Shown in pieces: positions 1-6,303 of a stretch of DNA of 8,444 nucleotides. The first letter of the stretch is position 1, and the number at the start of each line of letters is the position of its first letter. The translations under genes and the position numbers were made by a program. The notes beneath the pieces are model-generated. The model was given only the letters and a program-made list of their open reading frames with translations, was not told the DNA's origin and did not search any database. The DNA is from Syntrophaceae bacterium UBA6255 (lineage in GTDB: Bacteria; Desulfobacterota; Syntrophia; Syntrophales; Smithellaceae), in contig DJVN01000113.1 of the NCBI GenBank assembly GCA_002441205.1, positions 1 through 8,444 of the forward strand, written 5' to 3'.

Positions 1-94
1 AAAATCACAGTCTTTGAAAGTTATTCTCTTGAGAAGGTTGTTTGCTTATGGTAGTGAGATCTTCACATTAAAATAAGAACAACAGGTATGTGTT

Positions 95-1474
95 ATGAAA
101 ATTGCAGTTTTAAACGGTTCGCCAAAAGGCGAAGTCAGCGTGACCATGCAGTATGTTCATTTTCTTCAGCAAAGGTTTCCCGAAACCGAATTTGCATTAT
201 TTGATGTGGCACAAAAAATAAAGAAACTGGACAAAGATGATAAGTCTTTTCAGGATGTCATGACCGAAATAGCCTCTGCGGATGCCGTTCTCTGGGCATT
301 TCCTCTTTATTTTCTGCTTGTCTGTTCCCAGTACAAAAGATTTATTGAATTAATTTATGAAAAAAATGTCACCTCTGTTTTTCGCGGCAAGCCTGCCGCC
401 TGTCTGACCACGTCCATCAACTTTTTCGACTATACCGCTCACAATTACATCAGTGCCGTCTGCGATGACCTGGGAATGAATTTTTTCGGCTCCTATTCGG
501 CGGAAATGAATGATTTATTGAAGAGCAGAGAACGCCAGAGGCTGAAAGCTTTTGGCGAATTATTTTTGAAGGCGATTAAAGAAAAAACGCCGGGTATCAG
601 AAACTACCAGCCGCTGAAAGCGCCTGAGGTTGTTTTTGAAGCTGAGGCGGTCAAACCGGTGAATGTCGAAGGCAAAAAAGTTTTGATTGTGGTAGATGAT
701 CTTGCTGTCAATGCCAATCTTAAAAAAATGGTGGAGAGATTACGGAATACGTTTTCTCCCGTCGCCGAACTGGTGCAGCTCAAGGATATCGATATCAAGG
801 GCGGATGCACTGGCTGTTGTCAATGCGGTTTCGATAATCAATGTGTCTATGACGGCAAGGATGGATTTCGGGATTTTTTCAATGAAAAAATTAAAACAGC
901 GGATATTTTATTTGTTGCGGGAGAAATTCATGACCGTTATCTATCTTCTTTATGGAAATGTTTTTTTGACCGAAGTTTTTTCAACGGGCACACGCCATTT
1001 CTAAAGGGCAAACAGATCGGTTTTGTCATTTCCGGTCCTTTCGGTCAGATCCATAATTTGCGCGAAGTCTTTGACGCCACGACAAAATTTCAGCAAGCCG
1101 GACTCACCGGTTTTGTCAGTGATGATCTGGGAAGCTCGTCTCAAATCAATACCGCTCTACAAACCCTGGCATTGAATTCGGTGCTGCAAAGTAAAGCCGG
1201 CTATATACCACCGCCCACGTTCTATCAGGTTGCCGGTGCAAAACTATTCCGCGATGTCATTTACGGCAGACTGCGCGTGGTCTTTCAGGCTGATCACAAA
1301 TATTATAAAGAACACGGCATGTATAATTTCCCTCAGAAATATTATAAATGGCGCGTTATCAATAACATTCTGGTCTTGCTGACGAAAATTCCGGCCATTC
1401 GTCGTGAATTTATCAAAAGAATGAAGACGGAGATGATAAAACCCTGTGCCAATTCTTTGAAAAAAACGGAGTGA
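95..1474 (+). CDS. Tandem flavodoxin-fold (NADPH-dependent FMN reductase / iron-sulfur flavoprotein-like) protein
   Basis: A 459-residue protein that appears to be two flavodoxin-like domains in one chain. Domain 1 (about residues 1-165) opens with MKIAVLNGSPKG, the usual beta1 plus FMN-phosphate loop, and has AFPLY at 68-72, where the family contacts the isoalloxazine ring. Domain 2 (about 194-345) starts with KKVLIVVDD. It lacks the GSP loop but carries a cysteine cluster (C238, C241, C242, C244, C250) resembling the CxxCxxC region of iron-sulfur flavoproteins. The tail (about 380-459) is basic and aromatic and is not recognised. A cytoplasmic electron-transfer or quinone/FMN reductase role is inferred; the substrate is unknown. 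The ATG at 95 is preceded by AGG at 85-87; an ATG at 88 is out of frame. It probably shares a transcript with the dehydrogenase 51 bp downstream. Confidence 0.85.
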   Translation: MKIAVLNGSPKGEVSVTMQYVHFLQQRFPETEFALFDVAQKIKKLDKDDKSFQDVMTEIASADAVLWAFPLYFLLVCSQYKRFIELIYEKNVTSVFRGKPAACLTTSINFFDYTAHNYISAVCDDLGMNFFGSYSAEMNDLLKSRERQRLKAFGELFLKAIKEKTPGIRNYQPLKAPEVVFEAEAVKPVNVEGKKVLIVVDDLAVNANLKKMVERLRNTFSPVAELVQLKDIDIKGGCTGCCQCGFDNQCVYDGKDGFRDFFNEKIKTADILFVAGEIHDRYLSSLWKCFFDRSFFNGHTPFLKGKQIGFVISGPFGQIHNLREVFDATTKFQQAGLTGFVSDDLGSSSQINTALQTLALNSVLQSKAGYIPPPTFYQVAGAKLFRDVIYGRLRVVFQADHKYYKEHGMYNFPQKYYKWRVINNILVLLTKIPAIRREFIKRMKTEMIKPCANSLKKTE

Positions 1475-1510
1475 CAATTATAAAAAAACAATCAAATTTT
1501 TATAACAAAA

Positions 1511-1514
1511 GGAG
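1511..1514 (+). promoter_or_regulatory. Ribosome binding site of the short-chain dehydrogenase
   Basis: AAAAGGAGA around 1507-1515 is a strong Shine-Dalgarno element 11 nt before the ATG at 1526. It decides that start over the ATG at 1518, which is followed directly by a TAA codon. Confidence 0.7.
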
Positions 1515-1525
1515 ACAATGTAAAG

Positions 1526-2293
1526 ATGGATCTCAAGGAAGTGGTTGCACTGGTTACCGGCGGCGCGTCGGGACTGGGCGAGGCCAGTATTCTGGAACTG
1601 GTGAAGAGAGGCGCCCGTGCAGCGATCATTGATGTTGATGTGGAAAAGGGAGAAAAACTGGCGGCCGCTATTGGAGCAAACGCGATATTTATCAAAACGG
1701 ATGTTACCAGCGAAGCTGATGTCCGACAGGCTATTCAGAAGACTGTTGATGCCTTTGGAAAATTAAATGTGGTGATTAATTGCGCGGGCATTGTTAATCC
1801 GGGCAAACTCATCGGCAGAAAAGGTCCTCTATCTCTGGAGGCGTTCAATAAGGTTTTACAGATTAATCTGGTGGGCACGCTCAATGTCATTAGACTGGCA
1901 GTTGAACAGATGATCAATAATACTCCGGGTGAAGAAGGCGAGAAGGGCGTGATCATCAACTCCGCTTCGATAGCCGCTTTTGAAGGACAAATAGGACAGG
2001 TAGCTTACAGCGCGTCCAAAGCGGGCATCGTGGGAATGACTTTGCCCATTGCGCGTGAAATTTCCGATTATGGAATAAGAATAGTCACTATTGCTCCGGG
2101 GATTTTTGATACGCCGATGATGGTTGGCTTGCCCGCGGCGGTTAAGGAAGATATGGCCAAGACGGTTCCATTTCCGAAGCGTCTCGGCAGGGCCGTGGAA
2201 TTTGCCCAAATGGCGTTGCATATTGTTGAAAATAAAATGTTAAACGGTTGCTGTATCAGATTGGATGGCGCTCTGCGCATGCCGCCAAAATGA
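1526..2293 (+). CDS. Short-chain dehydrogenase, HSD10-like 3-hydroxyacyl-CoA dehydrogenase
   Basis: A 255-residue classical short-chain dehydrogenase of standard length. TGGASGLG (11-18) is the nucleotide-binding turn. D36 at the end of beta2 argues for NAD rather than NADP, and D59, NCAGI (85-89) and N114 follow. The catalytic residues are S148 (in NSAS), Y161 and K165 (YSASK). The stretch AAFEGQIGQVAYSASKAGI and the ending IRLDGALRM closely match what I recall of mitochondrial HSD10 (HSD17B10), which oxidises short-chain and 2-methyl-branched 3-hydroxyacyl-CoAs. A role in beta-oxidation or branched acyl-CoA metabolism is therefore likely, but the substrate is inferred. The start is set by GGAG at 1511-1514. 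A decoy ATG at 1518 is followed immediately by TAA. It lies downstream of the flavoprotein gene, probably in one operon. Confidence 0.92.
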   Translation: MDLKEVVALVTGGASGLGEASILELVKRGARAAIIDVDVEKGEKLAAAIGANAIFIKTDVTSEADVRQAIQKTVDAFGKLNVVINCAGIVNPGKLIGRKGPLSLEAFNKVLQINLVGTLNVIRLAVEQMINNTPGEEGEKGVIINSASIAAFEGQIGQVAYSASKAGIVGMTLPIAREISDYGIRIVTIAPGIFDTPMMVGLPAAVKEDMAKTVPFPKRLGRAVEFAQMALHIVENKMLNGCCIRLDGALRMPPK

Positions 2294-2309
2294 ATTGCTG
2301 TGTATCCCC

Positions 2310-2328
2310 GATGAAGCACTTCTTCATC
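2310..2328 (+). terminator. Possible weak intrinsic terminator after the dehydrogenase gene
   Basis: GATGAAG (2310-2316) and CTTCATC (2322-2328) form a perfect 7-bp stem with a 5-nt loop, 17 nt after the dehydrogenase stop. The following sequence has only TTTT at 2335-2338, six bases past the stem, so termination would be inefficient. It sits in the convergent gap (2294-2453). I see no T-rich hairpin for the opposite operon there. Confidence 0.4.
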
Positions 2329-2453
2329 CGACAGTTTTGTAACAGCATCGACAGAAAAGCCGCTTTATTCAACAGAGAAGATTGTTCCTGAAAATCTCAG
2401 TTAGCAAGCGAATGTAAGAGAAGTTGCGCCGAAATTTTGTTTATGTTTCTGTT

Positions 2454-3005
2454 TCATCGGGATAGTTTTTTATACATTTCCGCAAGCGGGCCATCTTCGC
2501 GCCAGGCATGACATGTGTTTGTCAGAAAATGGAGCAAAGCCCTTGCCCGTTCAGAATCGAAAGGTGTCGGTTCCTGTGATTGATGGGCTGCGTATCCCTG
2601 AATAACAGCCGGAGCCATCGTTTGCAGGAGTTCCACCAGATGGGTGCATCCTTTAGTGCCGCCGGCAATTTTTTTTATTTTTAATGTAAAACCTTTGGAA
2701 ATTGTCATGCCCTTTATTTGTGCCAGGCAGTCAATTGCTTCCCGGCAAAATTCACGGGGAGCCGCAATCATTTCAACATCGACATCCTCAATCAAAAGAT
2801 TGGAGCAGTTCACCAGCAGCCGGATAGCCATATGATGAATGATGCCCTTGGGAAATTTTTCACCCGTTACCGAATACGATTCATGAAATCGATCATCCTT
2901 GAGGGAACCTTCCACTATGATTCGTTTCCCGTCATAATTGTATGTGGAAATCTCAATGTTTCTGGAATGTACTTTTTTGCCTTTCGCCTGCCAGACTGAT
3001 TTCAT
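2454..3005 (-). CDS. DUF2889 family protein
   Basis: A 183-residue soluble protein that I recognise as DUF2889-like, a family of unknown function. Visible hallmarks are the N-terminal HSRNIEIS segment, YDGKRIIVEGSLKDDRFHE (24-42, the 'DG-x-I-x-EG-x-L-x-D' element), GCTHLVELL (119-127) and TCHAWREDGP near the C-terminus (164-173). The conserved C120, H122, C165 and H166 could form a metal site, but this is only inference. No signal peptide or membrane helix is seen. The gene lies 15 bp after the membrane-protein gene, and its Shine-Dalgarno directly abuts that gene's stop codon, so the two are co-transcribed and probably translationally linked. The length fits the family. Confidence 0.85.
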   Translation of the reverse strand: MKSVWQAKGKKVHSRNIEISTYNYDGKRIIVEGSLKDDRFHESYSVTGEKFPKGIIHHMAIRLLVNCSNLLIEDVDVEMIAAPREFCREAIDCLAQIKGMTISKGFTLKIKKIAGGTKGCTHLVELLQTMAPAVIQGYAAHQSQEPTPFDSERARALLHFLTNTCHAWREDGPLAEMYKKLSR

Positions 3006-3014
3006 TTTTGTTGT

Positions 3015-3020
3015 TCTCCT
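3015..3020 (-). promoter_or_regulatory. Ribosome binding site of the DUF2889 gene, abutting the upstream stop
   Basis: On the minus strand the membrane gene ends TAA, and AGGAGA follows immediately, 9 nt before the ATG at 3005. Stop and Shine-Dalgarno are contiguous (TAAAGGAGA), which fits translational coupling within a two-gene operon. Confidence 0.7.
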
Positions 3021-3578
3021 TTATGTCTCCGGAAATATTTCATGCATGAGGGTCAGTGCTTTTTTCCTCTCTTCTTTGTATAAAAAATAACATACAATTG
3101 ATGTGAAAAGAGATCCGACACTATTAACAATGAGATCCGTCATGGTATCCCTCAGGCCGCTTCCTTGAAAGGGTTGGCCCATGAGTGTTGAATCTTGTGG
3201 CAAATCCCAGGACTGCATTGTTATCGCGAAAAACGCGTCCATGGCAAATTCAAATATTTCCCAGATAACACCCATGGTCATGGCGAAAGTAAAAGCAAAC
3301 ACGGCAACCAGCAGCGGGCTTATATCCATACAGTACTTACCATTTATTTTATAAATGACGATAAAACCTATAAATCCGATAATCACACCCGACAGGGTAT
3401 GCAGGACGTCATCCCACCAGAATACCAGATAGTATAATTCGAAACGAACGCTCAAATAGATACCTGCATAAATAAAAATAACAATGATGATTTCGAGAAT
3501 ATGGGGAAGATGTATATTTTTATGTTCAATATAATCGGGCAGAAAAGTAAGGACTAATGTTACAAGCGCCCAGAACAA
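3021..3578 (-). CDS. Multi-pass membrane protein (C-terminal part of a frameshifted gene)
   Basis: A 185-residue hydrophobic protein with about five membrane segments (approximately 1-14, 27-44, 59-76, 88-112 and 148-166). Conserved-looking motifs are FWWDDVLHT (53-61), MGVIWEIFEF (102-111) and DTMTDLI (144-150). Acidic residues and a histidine at helix edges recall the YjdF/DUF2238-like membrane families; that assignment is tentative and the function is unknown. The only usable in-frame start is TTG at 3578, which has no Shine-Dalgarno and falls inside a helix. The same frame stays open upstream to a TAA at 3732-3734 and still reads like protein (NEDPVTKKDIVEALSKRIEF), but it holds no ATG, GTG or TTG. 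The true N-terminus is therefore probably the fragment at 3596-3754 in another frame. The DUF2889 gene follows 15 bp later. Confidence 0.75.
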   Translation of the reverse strand: MFWALVTLVLTFLPDYIEHKNIHLPHILEIIIVIFIYAGIYLSVRFELYYLVFWWDDVLHTLSGVIIGFIGFIVIYKINGKYCMDISPLLVAVFAFTFAMTMGVIWEIFEFAMDAFFAITMQSWDLPQDSTLMGQPFQGSGLRDTMTDLIVNSVGSLFTSIVCYFLYKEERKKALTLMHEIFPET

Positions 3579-3595
3579 AAATTCAATTCTTTTGC

Positions 3596-3754
3596 TTAAC
3601 GCTTCGACGATATCTTTTTTTGTGACAGGATCTTCATTGAATAACTGAAAATTATGAAAGCAAGATTGGCCAGTATCGAAATAATTAATAATAAGCGAAT
3701 GACCCAGATAATATAATCGTGTTTTTTCAGTTTACGAGTTGCTTTTATTTTCAT
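3596..3754 (-). CDS. N-terminal fragment of the membrane protein, in the 0 frame before a -1 shift
   Basis: A 52-residue open frame: a basic head (MKIKATRKLKKHD), a membrane helix at about 15-38 (IIWVIRLLLIISILANLAF and onwards), then a basic tail ending at TAA 3596. It overlaps the upstream extension of the 3021-3578 frame, one base out of phase. Joining them by a -1 shift, or by adding one base, gives a protein of about 244 residues with an extra first helix, more like a complete family member. ATG 3754 and an in-frame ATG at 3763, directly after TGA, are both possible starts; neither has a clear Shine-Dalgarno. A strong promoter lies just upstream (3796-3824), as expected for the real gene start. 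It could instead be a free-standing small membrane protein, which I find less likely. Confidence 0.6.
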   Translation of the reverse strand: MKIKATRKLKKHDYIIWVIRLLLIISILANLAFIIFSYSMKILSQKKISSKR

Positions 3755-3795
3755 AAAATTCATTCAATTTTTTAAAAATATTTCTAGTGAAATGA

Positions 3796-3824
3796 AGTAT
3801 AAGAAGCGTGCTCTTGTATGTCAA
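3796..3824 (-). promoter_or_regulatory. Near-consensus sigma70-type promoter
   Basis: On the minus strand the -35 box is TTGACA (3824-3819, perfect), the spacer is exactly 17 bp (3818-3802) and the -10 box is TATACT (3801-3796, one mismatch to TATAAT). A transcript would start near 3789, giving a leader of about 25-35 nt to the ATG at 3763 or 3754. It would drive the membrane-protein and DUF2889 genes independently of rlmN. Confidence 0.75.
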
Positions 3825-3835
3825 TTAAATATTGA

Positions 3836-3907
3836 GCTTGTAATGAGAGAAGCGAGGGGCGCGGGTTGCTTGATTGCAGGGAAAATATTTCAAGCCGCAT
3901 TACAAGC
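3836..3907 (-). repeat. Long-armed inverted repeat around the rlmN stop codon
   Basis: GCTTGTAATG (3836-3845) and CATTACAAGC (3898-3907) are a perfect 10-bp inverted repeat with 52 bases between. The right arm includes the rlmN stop codon. In minus-strand RNA a second, inner GCTTG/CAAGC pair can nest within the loop. No U-tract follows, so it is not a classical terminator. It could protect or attenuate the rlmN mRNA end, or be chance. Confidence 0.4.
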
Positions 3908-4952
3908 GTTCATGAGAGCCGCTCAATTGGCCGCAGGCGGCCAGAATATCGCTTCCTTTACTGGCGCGAAGCATTGTTGTGTAGTGACTGTCGATCAATG
4001 TTTGCTGAAAAGTTTGCACTGCTTTTGGTGAAGGCGATTTAAAAGGCGATCCGGGATATTCATTAAAGATAATTAAATTCAATTTACAACGCTGGCCTTT
4101 CAGCAAAGCCGCCAGTTTTTTTGCGTCCTTCACGGATGCATTGACTCCTTCAATCAAAATATATTCAAAGGTCAGTAGTCTGCGTCCGGGCATGGGGTAT
4201 TGTTTGCAGGCCTCCAGCAGAATTTCCAGAGGATATTTTTTGTTCACCGGCATTAAACGGCTTCTGGTGTCATTGTCATGAGCGTTGAGGGATACGGCCA
4301 GATTGATGCAAATATCTTTACCCAATCTGATGATTTGCGGAGCAAGACCGCAGGTGGAAACGGTTACTTTGCGGTTGGAGAATCCCATTCCGAAGTCGCC
4401 GGTGATATTTTTAATCGCCTTAACGACATTGTCATAATTGGTCAACGGTTCACCCATCCCCATCATGACGATGTTTTTGATTTCCGGGCATCCGGGCATC
4501 TCGTTTTTCAATGTCAGAATCTGACCAGTAATCTCAGAGGGGTTCAGATTTCTTTTAAAACCCTGGCGTGCTGTCAGACAAAATTTACAATCCATGGCAC
4601 AACCTGCCTGGGTAGAGACGCATATCGTCCAGTTGTTTTTGCCCGGAATGAGGACACTTTCAATAAAAAGTCCGTCTTGCAGGCGCAGCAGGGCCTTTTT
4701 TGTTCCGTCTGCGGATGTTTGAACTTTGACGATGTGCGGGCGGTTGATCAACGCGATTTCAGAAAGCCGGAGGCGGAAGTCGCGGGAAAGGGTGGTCATC
4801 TCATCGAAGGATTTACTGCCGGACTGATAGAGGCATTTCATGATCTGCTGCGCGCGGAATTTCTCTTTGCCCAGAGCGGAAATAAAGTCCTGCAATTCCT
4901 CCTGCGTAAAATCCAGCAGGTTGGGAAGCGAATGTTCAGCGCGACCGGTCAT
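3900..4952 (-). CDS. rlmN: Dual-specificity 23S rRNA (A2503-C2)/tRNA (A37-C2) methyltransferase RlmN
   Basis: A 350-residue radical SAM enzyme of normal family length. It methylates C2 of adenine 2503 in 23S rRNA and A37 in some tRNAs. The N-terminal helical accessory domain (about 1-95) includes FRAQQIMKCLYQ. The cluster motif CAMDCKFC gives C118, C122 and C125. GMGEPL (165-170) is the SAM-binding motif. The two extra catalytic cysteines are present: C111 in ICVSTQAGC, and C340 in GSDILAACGQL, the methyl-carrying cysteine. The start codon overlaps the isocitrate dehydrogenase stop as ATGA (4949-4952), so translation is coupled to that gene. The assignment to RlmN rather than Cfr rests on overall motif agreement and genomic setting. 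A long antisense frame opposite is not a gene. Confidence 0.96.
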   Translation of the reverse strand: MTGRAEHSLPNLLDFTQEELQDFISALGKEKFRAQQIMKCLYQSGSKSFDEMTTLSRDFRLRLSEIALINRPHIVKVQTSADGTKKALLRLQDGLFIESVLIPGKNNWTICVSTQAGCAMDCKFCLTARQGFKRNLNPSEITGQILTLKNEMPGCPEIKNIVMMGMGEPLTNYDNVVKAIKNITGDFGMGFSNRKVTVSTCGLAPQIIRLGKDICINLAVSLNAHDNDTRSRLMPVNKKYPLEILLEACKQYPMPGRRLLTFEYILIEGVNASVKDAKKLAALLKGQRCKLNLIIFNEYPGSPFKSPSPKAVQTFQQTLIDSHYTTMLRASKGSDILAACGQLSGSHERL

Positions 4953-6169
4953 TGAAGCTTATCTTGTAATGTTGCGGCAATGGCATCGATAAAGCCTTCC
5001 GTGTTCACTTTTTTGTTGGATGCTTTTTTTTCAGCGAGTGCCAGAAGATCGCCGGTCATGATGCCGCTCTCAACGGTGGCTATGGCCGCTTCTTCCAATG
5101 TGTCGGCAAACCTGACGACCTCGGGTGTGCCGTCCATTTCACCGCGCTTGCGAAGACCGCCGGTCCAGGCGAAAATAAGCGCCATCGAGTTACTGGAAGT
5201 CTCTTCTCCTTTTAAATGCTTATAGTAGTGTTTCTGAACTGTTCCGTGAGCGGCTTCGTATTCAAACCACCCGTTGGGTGATACCAAAACTGATGTCATC
5301 ATGGCTAGAGAGCCGTTGGCGGAAGCCACCATGTCCGACATGACGTCACCATCGTAATTTTTTAGTGCCCAAAGCATGCCGCCTTCGCTCTTCATGATGC
5401 GTGCGACAGCATCATCAATCAAAGTGAAGAAATACTCAATACCGGCCTTGGCAAATTTTTCTTTCCAGTTCTTTTCGAATTCCTGCTGGAAAATTTCCCG
5501 GAATCCGGCGTCGTATATTTTAGAGATGGTGTCTTTGGTGGAAAACCACAGATCGATCTTTTCGCTGAGGGCGCAGGTGAAACAGGCCCGGGCAAAACTC
5601 AATATGGATTGTTCCAGATTATAGTTCACCTGGGCAATGCCTTTGCCGGGGAAATCAAATACCGGAACGCTGATGGATTGGCCGCCGTCCTGCGGCGTGA
5701 AGACCAGTTCAAGTTTTCCGGCGGACGGCACATCAAATTCCGTATTACTATACACGTCCCCGTAAGCGTGACGGCCGATAATAATGGGTTTTTTCCACGA
5801 GGAAACATTCGGTTTGATATTATTAACCAGAATGGGTTTGCGGAAAACCGTGCCGTCCAGCATGGCGCGGATGGTGCCGTTGGGGCTTTTCCAGGCTTTT
5901 TTCAGACTGTATTCTTTGACACGATCTTCGTTAGGGGTGATGGTCGCGCACTTGATACCCACGCCGTATTTCATGATCGCACGCGCCGAATCGACGGTAA
6001 CCTGATCGTCGGTGTCATCGCGATGTTTGACATGCAGATCGTAATAATCTATATCAATGTCCAGATAAGGGAAAATGAGTTTTTCCTTAACCATCTTCCA
6101 CATCACGCGGGTCATTTCATCGCCGTCCATTTCAACGACAGTCGTTTTAACTTGAATCTTTTTTGTCAT
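4949..6169 (-). CDS. icd: NADP-dependent isocitrate dehydrogenase, eukaryote-like type
   Basis: A 406-residue enzyme that oxidatively decarboxylates isocitrate to 2-oxoglutarate in the cytoplasm. It belongs to the type related to eukaryotic IDH1/IDH2 rather than E. coli Icd: VVEMDGDEMTR near the N-terminus, KCATITP (73-79), WKSPNGTIR (93-101), IIIGRHAYGD (129-138) and EYEAAHGTV (303-311). Substrate residues are S95, R101, R110, R133, Y140 and K212, with metal aspartates D252, D275 and D279. At the NADP 2'-phosphate site human R314-H315 is represented by K313-H314, so NADP use is likely but worth testing. The ATG at 6169 follows GGAG at 6182-6185, 12 nt upstream. The gene lies 134 bp after aconitase and overlaps rlmN by 4 bp, giving consecutive citrate-to-2-oxoglutarate steps in one locus. 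Confidence 0.96.
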   Translation of the reverse strand: MTKKIQVKTTVVEMDGDEMTRVMWKMVKEKLIFPYLDIDIDYYDLHVKHRDDTDDQVTVDSARAIMKYGVGIKCATITPNEDRVKEYSLKKAWKSPNGTIRAMLDGTVFRKPILVNNIKPNVSSWKKPIIIGRHAYGDVYSNTEFDVPSAGKLELVFTPQDGGQSISVPVFDFPGKGIAQVNYNLEQSILSFARACFTCALSEKIDLWFSTKDTISKIYDAGFREIFQQEFEKNWKEKFAKAGIEYFFTLIDDAVARIMKSEGGMLWALKNYDGDVMSDMVASANGSLAMMTSVLVSPNGWFEYEAAHGTVQKHYYKHLKGEETSSNSMALIFAWTGGLRKRGEMDGTPEVVRFADTLEEAAIATVESGIMTGDLLALAEKKASNKKVNTEGFIDAIAATLQDKLQ

Positions 6170-6253
6170 AAATAATTACTGCTCCATACGATAATAAATC
6201 AAATTCAAATTTTGGATACATGAATGGATGAATCTTGCAAATTGAATTATCTT

Positions 6254-6280
6254 TGGCCAACGCCGATTGGAAATTGGCCA
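6254..6280 (-). repeat. Inverted repeat in the aconitase-isocitrate dehydrogenase gap
   Basis: TGGCCAA (6254-6260) and TTGGCCA (6274-6280) form a 7-bp inverted repeat with a 13-nt loop. The repeat is 24 bp past the aconitase stop. No T-tract follows on the minus strand, so it is not a clear terminator. It might be an mRNA processing or stability hairpin, or an operator. The rest of the gap 6170-6303 shows no gene. Confidence 0.35.
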
Positions 6281-6303
6281 TGTGCGCCAGAGAGGTGACC
6301 CTC

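Noticed and set aside
29..57. TTGAGA-17-TAGTGA as a promoter for the flavoprotein gene
   Set aside because: The -10 box is poor and the window starts only 28 bases earlier, so it cannot be judged. Nothing else supportable was seen in 1-94.
1856..2221. Minus-strand open frame of 121 codons opposite the short-chain dehydrogenase
   Set aside because: A shadow of a clear dehydrogenase; its composition is rich in R, S and H without any motif.
2386..2404. Short AGATT/AATCT pairing as a terminator for the minus-strand operon
   Set aside because: Only five base pairs with an unmatched interior and no T-tract on the minus strand.
3792..4031. Plus-strand open frame of 79 codons across the rlmN 3' end
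   Set aside because: It mostly overlaps rlmN antisense and has no ribosome site; the non-overlapping part coincides with the minus-strand promoter.
4278..4955. Long plus-strand open frame of 225 codons opposite rlmN
   Set aside because: It is antisense to a fully supported RlmN with all catalytic motifs. Its translation shows no recognisable domain, and it looks like a codon-bias shadow.
5609..6175. Plus-strand open frame of 188 codons opposite isocitrate dehydrogenase
   Set aside because: It lies entirely within the antisense of a clear enzyme gene, shows no family resemblance, and its ending is fixed by the complement of the dehydrogenase start region.
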